Of a DNA stretch of 64,000 nt, positions 57,113-64,000 are shown in pieces. The DNA is from Colias croceus (lineage: Eukaryota > Arthropoda > Insecta > Lepidoptera > Pieridae): NCBI RefSeq assembly GCF_905220415.1, contig NC_059541.1, forward strand, positions 3,422,501 to 3,486,500. The letters are read 5' to 3'. Position numbers and translations under genes: made by a program. The stretch's first letter is position 1. Every line of letters begins with the position of its first letter. The notes under the pieces were generated by a model, which had not been told where the DNA came from, made no database searches, and worked only from the letters and a program-made list of their open reading frames with translations.

Positions 57113-57253
57113 TTATTTCTTAGTTTTCCCTTTGCTACCTTCGCCATAGAACATAAGACACATGGTAGCGTGCAGGCAAGCTTTGGCAGGTTTGAATTGT
57201 TCATCAAATGCTAGAGAATATCTGTACATCCAGACGGCTTGATCGAATTCCTC
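57113..57253 (-). CDS. TTC17: TTC17-like terminal exon
   Basis: Acceptor ttctttcacag, 46 codons in phase 0, stop TAA at 57115-57113. Reads EEFDQAVWMYRYSLAFDEQF, then KPAKACLHATMCLMFYGEGS and KGKTKK. EEF..A..WY...L...P.F.PAK.....  ..C..M is the end of the last TPR unit of TTC17, followed by a basic tail as in the human protein. Confidence 0.8.
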   Translation of the reverse strand, partial: EEFDQAVWMYRYSLAFDEQFKPAKACLHATMCLMFYGEGSKGKTKK

Positions 57254-60200
57254 CTGTGAAAGAAATAAGTAATCATGTTCATTTAACATAAAAAAGTATT
57301 TTATGCACATTTTATGTTACCGTTGTCTGGAATATGGAAACTCCAAAATTATTTAACGTTTTTCTCCTTATAGTAAATTTTCCGGTAAGGAGCAAATGGG
57401 AAGAATCTCTATCTATCGTTACGGAAGGGAAAAATATTTTTATTGACTCAAAAGTACCGTTGTTTACTGCATAAAAAATGAGAAGTTGTATTATTTTTAA
57501 TTTAATATATGTGTTATTTAATTTTAAACCAACTCATTTATTTGTAATTTTTTGAAGGAATTTTATTTACTTTGACACGTAATTGCTATTTATGTATAAA
57601 AGTGAGAACTAGAAAATATTATTACAAATTTTGTTTTACAACCTTTTGAAAACAAATAACTTAAGACAATGTTCATGAAAATATTCAAGACATATCCTTA
57701 ATTTGTTACATCTACGAAATGCCATGATTAATATAACTTACAAGATACGTATGGGAGAGAGCAACAAGGAACGATTCTATTTTACTCTTTGGCGATGTGT
57801 AGAACGAGAGGTACGCAACTTCCTTTGCGTCTCGTTGTTTGGAATGCCTGTTGAAATTATAATAATTTTAATTAGTACAATTTTAGTTAATAAGCTCATA
57901 GACGTGATTAGTTTTGAAAAATTTGGAGTTTCATACCATGTTAGTGATTAAATTCTGCCCTTAATTTGTTTACATATGCGATATAATATGTACTAATAAG
58001 TATTTATTTTTCAGGTACTGAAACATACTTGATTCGGGGAAATTACAATTTATAAACAACAAACAAAGAAAACATATTTCTAAATCATAAGCTTAAATCA
58101 TTTTATTTTGCAACGCATGCATGACGCTGTGCGTTCGACGCACGTGTGCGCTGCATGTATACGTGCGCTCGCGCGTCTTCGAATCAACTTGATCAGTTTC
58201 AGGGTGAATCCGCACTTAATTTTTTCACCATCTTTCACAATGATTTCTGTATTAAAATGCAAAATATTGAAAAGTCGTCTGTTTTTTTTAATTATATTGA
58301 CTTCTTCACTGATAAACTATTGAACCGGATTTGGATGAAATGTGGTACAAATAGCTTGAGGATTTTACCTCGGAAATCTCAAATCCCAATATCAAATCCC
58401 AGGATTTTTTCGTCTTTTCCTTTGACTATATCGGGGAACCCTGGGCGAAAACCTATTAACAAATATACTACTCACATGTGCGTCAGCGAGATCAGAAACC
58501 TTACACACGTTGCGGCGCTAGGAACAAGAAATATGAGCAAATGTCCACTAATACGGAGAGGCAAATGCTGAGTAGTCCACCTTATCACAAATACTGACCA
58601 AATACTAGAATATATCCGATGTAATTTTTATTTTTTATTTTCTATTGTTCTTAAAATGTATTAGTTGTAAGCTAAAATGTTGTATTTGTGATTAAATGTA
58701 TTATCTTTCTTTCTTCTTTCTTTCTTTCAAATGTGTCTCAACGTGTATGTATGTACACTCGAACGGTGAAGGAAAACATCGTGAGGAAACCGACATGTCG
58801 AAGAATTAAAAAAAAAAAAAAGTTCGACGACATGTGTCATCCGCCAACCCGCACTTGGCCAGCGTGGTGGATTATGGCCTGTACCCTCATAGGAGGCCCG
58901 TGTCCCAGCAGTGGGAACATAATATATGGGCTGATGATGATGATGATGATGTGTATGTATGCACACTCACATGTGCAGCAGCGCGACGAGCGCGCGCAGC
59001 GGGTGCGGCGCGAGGTGGTGCGGCGCGAGCGCGTGCGCCAGCGCGGCGCAGCGCACCGCGCACGCGCCGTGCCCGCCCGCGCCGCACCACCAGCTCGCCG
59101 TCAGCGCGCCCACCCACGATGTCGGCCGCTAACCACAAACGTTATTATTAATGTTTACTGTATGTGAATGCGTTTTTATACTTTAAGAATGTAAATTTCA
59201 GTGGAAACTTTGCTTATATATTATGTATAGTAATTTGTTTTTTATTTTTATTTTAAGAAACACTGTATTGTTTGTTTCCCAAAGACAAATAAATAAATAA
59301 ATTAATTAATTAATTATACAAGTGCAGTTGTGACCAGCTCTAGCAGTACTAGTAATTATTATACAAGTGCAGTTGTGACCAGCTCTAGCAGTACTAGTAA
59401 TTATTATACACTAGATTACTGCCCGCGGCTTCGCCCGCGTTTTCAAAGGAAAACCTGCATAGTTCCCGTTCCCGTGGGATTTCCGGGATAAAACCTATCA
59501 TATGTTTTAATCCAAGTTACCCTCTATATGTGTGCTAAATTTCATTGTAATCGGTTCAGTAGTATTTGCGTGAAAAAGTAACAAACACACACGCATCCTC
59601 ACAAACTTTCGCATTTATAATATTATTAGTAGGAAGTGTAGTTGTGACTACCTCTAGCAATACTATATAGAGGTACATAACAAATTTTTGACACAAATAT
59701 ATAAGGCAAGGCAAGTAACAAAAAAAACACACGACGTAGAACTGTGATAGAACGCTGTGGATAATTTATTTAATTGAGATAGTACAGGCTAATGATAGGA
59801 AGTATTTTATGTCAGGAACCGCAAATAATTGACACAGAATGAACGTAAAAGTTTTGCGCAGCGTTGTGCGTCATGATCAAGCTTTAGTCCAAATATCCGG
59901 TCTCGCGCGCCACGCTGCTACTCACTAAGAATTTACTCAATATCTCGCAACAGTACCAGTTTTACTTACTTGTTTTGACAAATTTATAGACGTAATTAAA
60001 AATAGGCTAAGTGCGAGTCGGACTTGCTTTTAAATTGTTACCACCAAACAAAATCTTATTTTCTTACCCAGTTAATAAAATGGGTTATAAGATCGTTATA
60101 CTACCCGGTTACATTATCTCTGGACCTCGCTGGAATGTGAAGCCCCTCCCCGTTCCCCTTTCACCACCTCGCGCTCGCCCCGGCGCGTCAGTACGGTTAG

Positions 60201-63200
60201 CAATTTCGTTGCCGTTGCAACGTGACGTCATCGACGCCAGGTCCAGAGATAATGTAACCGAGTAGTAAATCCGTATTTTAGGAATAAATGTTTACTTACA
60301 GTTTCCACATACTTCGCGATCTTAGCTCCAAGGGCGACATAGTCGAAATAATTAAACAGTTCAGCAAACTGATGTGTTAACGTCACTATCGGTTCCCAGC
60401 CATCTGTATCGATTCTACTGAGCCTTTCCAAGTAGAAGTCATCTATTGGATCCGTGATTAGTTTGCAATCGGGGATTTTTTTGTTGGACGGCGATATTGC
60501 TACTATGTCTGATGGTAGCCTGGAAGTGAAATGGAAAAAAAGACCTTATTGTAATGTGTTACAGTTTAAAATCGTAAAATATTGTAGCCACAACGTGAAA
60601 TGGACCTTATTGCAATGTATTAAGGTTTATAATCGTAATATAAGATTGTAAACATAAGCACTTTTATAATTGGAAATTATCAAAACATTCCTTGGAGTAG
60701 TGTTGCTAGAGACGTTAAAACTATACTGTTTGTTTTATTAGGTTTAGATAAGACATCTACCATAGCAATATTGTTTATAGCAATGTTGTCGTATTATTAT
60801 GATTGTATATGTTCAATAAAGTTATAATTTTAATTAATGTGTCCCAATCGTACAGTTTATTTATTTGTATGAATGTAAAAATAATTATGTTAGTTACTAG
60901 AAATACTGTTAAATAAATTTCATTTTATAAATAATGGTGGTTTTATTTCCTTTAATAAATAACTCATATCGCATGAACTTACCTTAAATTCGTATCAGTT
61001 AGTAATTGTTTAAAGCTGACAATATGTAACCAATATCCTAGTTGTATGTAATGGTGGGAACATTCCTCTTCTGTCAGCGATAAATCTGTTGGCTGTAAAC
61101 CTAAGCAGAAAACGTAGAAAATATGCAATTTTTATAGACAACATTATATGAAAGTATTCATATAAATGTAAAATACATTATCAGATTTGTGTTCAACAAA
61201 GTGGTTAAATTAAATGCAAGGTAAAGACGCTATTTATCTCCTTTGGAAGTTTTTGTTCGTAGCCTATGTTATGTATTTGAAATAAAATGAATTTGCTTGT
61301 TTTCTAAATTGTATCAAAACCAAAACATATTTGTACTTATTTTATAGTTATTATTGTGTATTTTAAATCATATCTTTTTTTTTTACTGCGTTGAGAAAAA
61401 CTTTTGCAGATTTGTTATGTGTACACAAAATATTATGATTGTAATAAAACACTACAACAATTTTAAGTTTTATTCATTCCTACTCACTATTACACCCCAA
61501 AGGCCCGCATCCCATCAAAACGGTCTCTACGGCCTTCATCATATGGTCGTAATTCGCTTGATGCGAGAGCCTGTCATTTCTATCGGAAGGCGTGTTTTGA
61601 ATGACATACTCGAAGAATTTCTCGTTCATTAGATCCTTTGGCAGATTAGCTTTGTCACCTTGTTCTAGAAGTTTCACTATTACGCTTGATTCCGCTGAAA
61701 AAAAATAGGTAGAATTATAAAATTAGATTCTGAACTTTAATAACTTACGACAAAATATTTGGTACAGAAGTCTAATCATTTTGTTCTAGGAGTATTATTA
61801 GTATTACTACACTATGTCCCATGAAATTACTAAATTCGTAGAATTAAAATTCTTTTGTCTATATTTTTTTGTACTCACTTCTTTCGTGACTACTAAAACA
61901 TTGTATATTAGTCATGTGACAGTTTTCGCCGCCCTTTTCACACACCATGTTGATTCCTGGCTCCACTTGTGTACAAATATCTCCTTCGCTGAAATCTACA
62001 TTCATCATTATTGAGCTTTAAAAGCAGACTGAACAAAAATATAAAAATATAAGTAATCATATAAGAAAAATATTTAAACACAGAAATATAAATATTAATA
62101 AATAAGTTTTGGATTTACAAATTGTGAGTACTATGAAAATTGTTAACATTTAATCCCAGAGTCAAAATTTGATCATTCTCGATCTGCAGTACCGGAGTGT
62201 TGCAAGAACTATGAGAAAGCACTTATTATTGCATCCTTCCAATACAAACATGTTGCAATAAATAACAAGACTTAAAGAAATATTTTACTTTGCAAAAATA
62301 TGCTTAATAAAAAATAAGATGTTATCTAACTCACCAATCTCCTGTATTTTATTGACCTGCTTGAGAATACAAGACCAGGCATTGAGTAGATTCCTCGCGA
62401 GACCGTTCATAAAACCCGGTTCCACTCGTACCACGTGCTTTAGATGATATATATGGGTTAGCCTGTGTTTATTGATCATATTCAATTCTGCTAAAAGGAA
62501 ATTTGTTGCGGGCTGCAATAAAAAAAGTGAGAATAATCAAGATTTTATCATAGTTTAATATGACTATTTTAAAAATTCAATTTCAAGTAGGTGTTGCTTA
62601 GCATAAACAAAAAGACATACATATTATTATATTGTGTATTGCATACACATTCTTACTACTTTATAAATGCAAAAATGTGTTTGCGGGTTTGTTTGTCTCT
62701 CTTTCACGTCGCAACGCAGCGATTTTCTGAAATGATTTTTGTGTCTGGGGATAGCTAGGAGGCTCAAGAGTGACATAGGTTACCTTTAACCACAGTAAAA
62801 ATCTAATTTCCATAGGAAGGTATTACTCCGAAATTTATAAAATCCGATAGATGGCGCTTTATTAAAAATGCGTCATGTGTGACAATTACAATGCGAGTGA
62901 AGCCGCGAGCGGCAAGCTAGTTGTATATAAATATTAAAACATTACGTCGCAATATATCCACAACAAAAAATCGGATCTAAATAGCTTAAAACTACATACA
63001 TGTATCCTTAACTAGCTGTGCTCCGCGGTTTCACCCGCATTGCTCCGCTCCTGTTGGTCTTAGCGTTATGATATATAGCCTATAGCCTTCCTCCATAAAT
63101 GGGCTCTATAACACCGAAATAATTTTTCAAATCGGACCAGTAGTTCCCGAGATTAGCGCGTTCAAACAAACAAACAAACTCTTCAGCTTTATAATATTAG

Positions 63201-64000
63201 TATAGATACTACATACCTCACCCAAATTCATCTTGAAAGCTTCTTCCGTGGCCAATAGAGACTCTTCAAAGTGTCCCATTTCTATATAAACCGATCCAAG
63301 TGATACTAATACCACGTCTTTATATTTCGGATGTACCGATTTTAATGCAGATTGTAGGCAATGTAGTGCGTTCACTCTGTTCCCACGTACTCTCCAATAG
63401 AGAGACGCTAGTACTTGAGCTATCCATTTGGGAGCCAGTCTCTGTGGACAAATAATTGTTAAAAACATTAGATGAGTATTTTAATAAATAATTAGTTATA
63501 TGTATAGAATAATGTGGTGAGCAATCATGGCCACAGATATACTCGCGTATTGAAAGTCAAATAAATTAAACAAAAGACTTAATAAGTGGGTCTATGAAAG
63601 CCATTCATCAAATAAATTTTCAATAAACAAAGAGACAGATAAATTTTGAATGTAAGATGAAGTAATCTGGAAATATCTTAAAGGAAACTGGATGTAGAAT
63701 ACCATTCATATCGGTCTGATCGCAAAATCCAACACTAGAGAGTGCCTATACAAAATATCACCTCCAACACTAGTCAAGTAAAAATTTAACTTCTTTCGAT
63801 ACATATAAGATCTAAATTGCAAAAGCAATATAATTTTATTAATTTTTAATAAATAAATACCTTTCTCATGGCAACATAAATTCGATGTCCAATTTCCGCA
63901 TCTTGCATATGACTGGCCTTCTCTATGTCTCCATCACTGACATATTCAAGCAATTTTTCCCTTAAATAGTCTGTATCAACCACCTCCGTCATCAATAATT
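57113..64000 (-). CDS. TTC17: TTC17-like tetratricopeptide repeat protein, 3' half of gene
   Basis: Nine minus-strand exons: 63861-64000 (cut by the window edge), 63217-63441, 62335-62512, 61879-61983, 61488-61694, 60983-61100, 60300-60519, 58971-59128 and 57113-57253. All junctions agree in phase except the last, where an exon is missing. TPR motifs occur in the A/B helix pattern (W..... LASLYWRVRGN...A..CLQSAL, TSWV.ALTASWW). The order of TPR block, Cys-rich linker, ECSHHY...W linker and final TPR block follows human TTC17. That protein is linked to actin organisation and ciliogenesis. The N-terminal half lies beyond 64000. Confidence 0.8.
57254..58970. other. Intron expected to contain one more TTC17 exon
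   Basis: The TPR stretch that should bridge ...ALVALLH and EEFDQAVW (about 35 residues, length 1 modulo 3, phase 2 to phase 0) is not visible. A 42-nt segment at 58476-58517 has good splice sites (tcttgttcctag, gtgagt) and the right entry phase but leaves in phase 2 and does not look like a TPR. A hairpin-rich piece at 57812-57845 and mobile-element debris fill the rest. Confidence 0.4.
58738..58952 (+). mobile_element. LINE 3' end with (GAT)n tail
   Basis: Contains gtgaaggaaaacatcgtgag, gccaacccgcacttggccag, cgtggtggattatggcc, gtgtcccagcagtggg and a final (gat)n. This is a widespread lepidopteran RTE-type LINE tail. It ends 18 bp from the TTC17 exon at 58971. Confidence 0.6.
58971..59128 (-). 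CDS. TTC17: TTC17-like exon, extremely GC-rich
   Basis: Acceptor tttgtggttag, donor gtgagt, 158 nt. Reads RPTSWVGALTASWWCGAGGH, then GACAVRCAALAHALAPHHLA and PHPLRALVALLH plus two bases. It enters in phase 0 after ...AKYVET. TSWV..L.A.WW......A..C...A....P.......L..L matches the third TPR block of TTC17 (TSWVL..MAALYWRV). Almost every third base is G or C, in sharp contrast to the gene's other exons. Forward frames across it are shadows. Confidence 0.7.
59313..59402. repeat. Tandem repeat 45 bp x 2, with a third unit beyond a Helitron insertion
   Basis: attatacaagtgcagttgtg...agtactagta occurs at 59313 and 59358. A diverged third unit (gaagtgtagttgtgactacc) follows at about 59633-59675 on the other side of the Helitron-like element, which therefore seems to have inserted into the array. 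Confidence 0.8.
59410..59634 (-). mobile_element. Helitron-like element, family C
   Basis: On the minus strand it begins TCCTACTAATAATATTATAA and ends with the hairpin CGCGGGCGAAGCCGCG, then CTAGT at 59414-59410. Full length and little decayed. Confidence 0.7.
60101..60265. mobile_element. MITE with 27-bp terminal inverted repeats
   Basis: 165 bp. Left end ctacccggttacattatctc, right end its reverse complement with one mismatch, both extending to tggacct. Flanked by TA on each side. The GC-rich core contains a TGACGTCA at 60223-60230. It lies 34 bp from the donor end of the TTC17 exon at 60300, inside the intron. Confidence 0.8.
60300..60519 (-). CDS. TTC17: TTC17-like exon
   Basis: Acceptor tcacttccag, donor gtaagt, 220 nt, phase 2 in and phase 0 out. 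Reads LPSDIVAISPSNKKIPDCKL, then ITDPIDDFYLERLSRIDTDG, WEPIVTLTHQFAELFNYFDY and VALGAKIAKYVET. The final helix (..IG..IAK.LE) precedes the TPR block in TTC17. Confidence 0.85.
60983..61100 (-). CDS. TTC17: TTC17-like exon
   Basis: Acceptor tctgcttag, donor gtaagt, 118 nt, phase 1 in and phase 2 out. Reads LQPTDLSLTEEECSHHYIQL, then GYWLHIVSFKQLLTDTNL. The EC......V...STWL pattern of TTC17 is recognisable. Confidence 0.85.
61488..61694 (-). CDS. TTC17: TTC17-like exon
   Basis: Acceptor ttttttcag, donor gtgagt, 207 nt, phase 1 to phase 1. Reads ESSVIVKLLEQGDKANLPKD, then LMNEKFFEYVIQNTPSDRND, RLSHQANYDHMMKAVETVLM and GCGPLGCN. No TPR in this linker. The GCGPLGC motif may be a metal-binding or disulphide turn. 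Confidence 0.82.
61879..61983 (-). CDS. TTC17: TTC17-like exon (Cys-rich linker)
   Basis: 105 nt, donor gtgagt. Phase requires the AG at 61985-61984 (gcgaag) as acceptor rather than the better ttcag five bases upstream, which would give a premature stop. Reads DICTQVEPGINMVCEKGGEN, then CHMTNIQCFSSHER. Four cysteines in a short space resemble the CPEC....C segment of human TTC17. The acceptor is the least certain junction of the gene. Confidence 0.7.
62335..62512 (-). CDS. TTC17: TTC17-like exon (TPR)
   Basis: Acceptor ttgcag, donor gtgagt, 178 nt, phase 0 in and phase 1 out. Reads PATNFLLAELNMINKHRLTH, then IYHLKHVVRVEPGFMNGLAR and NLLNAWSCILKQVNKIQEI. Helix A/B of a TPR with the P.F spacing typical of the family. 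Confidence 0.85.
62651..62921 (+). mobile_element. Helitron-like element
   Basis: Starts TCTTACTACTTTATAAATGC, ends gaagccgcgagcggcaagCTAGT at 62917-62921. Contains a gatagatggcgct motif at about 62847. Lies in a TTC17 intron. Confidence 0.6.
63011..63206 (-). mobile_element. Helitron-like element, family E
   Basis: On the minus strand it begins TCTATACTAATATTATAAAG, has a (GTTT)n run and ends at CTAGT (63015-63011). Its 5' end lies only 10 bp downstream of the end of the TTC17 exon at 63217, just past the donor site. Confidence 0.68.
63217..63441 (-). CDS. TTC17: TTC17-like exon (TPR)
   Basis: Acceptor tgtccacag, donor gtatgt, 225 nt, phase 0 at both ends. Reads RLAPKWIAQVLASLYWRVRG, then NRVNALHCLQSALKSVHPKY, KDVVLVSLGSVYIEMGHFEE and SLLATEEAFKMNLGE. 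Two TPR-like repeats; LYWRV.GN...A..CLQ.AL.....  .Y.DV.LV.L is a near-diagnostic TTC17 string. Confidence 0.9.
63861..64000 (-). CDS. TTC17: TTC17-like exon, truncated by the window edge
   Basis: Donor gtattt after ...AMRK, phase 0. Visible part reads LLMTEVVDTDYLREKLLEYV, then SDGDIEKASHMQDAEIGHRI and YVAMRK. The helix before the TPR block (IG..I..A..K) fits TTC17. The start of the exon is beyond 64000. Confidence 0.82.

Noticed and set aside
58476..58517. 42-nt segment with good splice sites as the missing TTC17 exon
   Set aside because: It leaves in phase 2 instead of the required phase 0 and its peptide (AATCVRFLISLTH) does not fit the expected TPR helices.
58834..59167. Arg/Ala-rich frames of 83-159 codons
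   Set aside because: Shadows of the GC-rich TTC17 exon on 58971-59128 and the adjacent LINE tail. Only the minus-strand frame with TSWV joins neighbouring exons.

Overview
The window looks like nuclear DNA of a butterfly or moth. It is strongly AT-rich, its genes are split by long introns, and it is littered with short non-autonomous elements of the type common in Lepidoptera: Helitron-like copies ending in a GC-rich hairpin plus CTAGT, tRNA-derived SINE pieces and LINE 3' ends. Its most conserved gene is an insect troponin I. All calls come from reading the sequence; no database search was run.

Positions 4,242-16,354, minus strand, hold troponin I (wupA). I can trace a five-codon start exon, an 18-nt microexon, two constant exons, four alternative exons of exactly 101 nt each, two more constant exons and two alternative 3' terminal exons. 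Two Pro/Ala-rich exons lie further downstream and fit in phase, which suggests a long troponin-H-like C-terminus. A non-coding first exon may sit near 26.75-26.81 kb.

Positions 17.0-23.4 kb, plus strand, hold a multi-exon gene for a Mutator-like (DDE) transposase fused to a YqaJ-type exonuclease domain. It has a TATA box and three tandemly duplicated phase-0 exons. One intron carries a 475-bp MITE, a transposase relic and nine 100-bp satellite units in perfect register. If the troponin I first exon call is right, this gene is nested in troponin I intron 1.

Positions 24-51 kb have no protein gene I can support. This stretch holds mobile-element debris, GC-richer islands, ten perfect TGACGTCA (CRE/ATF) sites within 19 kb and several MEF2-type sites, so it reads as a regulatory desert. 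At 51.2 kb lies mir-210, and 1.57 kb further on is a second hairpin with the same seed and stem architecture, a probable mir-210 paralogue that may be undescribed. At 54.3-55.4 kb is a large fold-back element whose core is an 11/33-bp minisatellite.

Positions 57.1-64.0 kb, minus strand, hold the 3' half of a TTC17-like tetratricopeptide repeat gene that runs off the right edge. Nine exons join in phase, except that one expected TPR exon between 57.25 and 58.97 kb was not found; its neighbour is an extraordinarily GC-rich exon. The genes show no operon-like relationship. The shared theme is muscle gene regulation (troponin I, MEF2/CRE sites) next to a microRNA locus and a transposase-derived gene.
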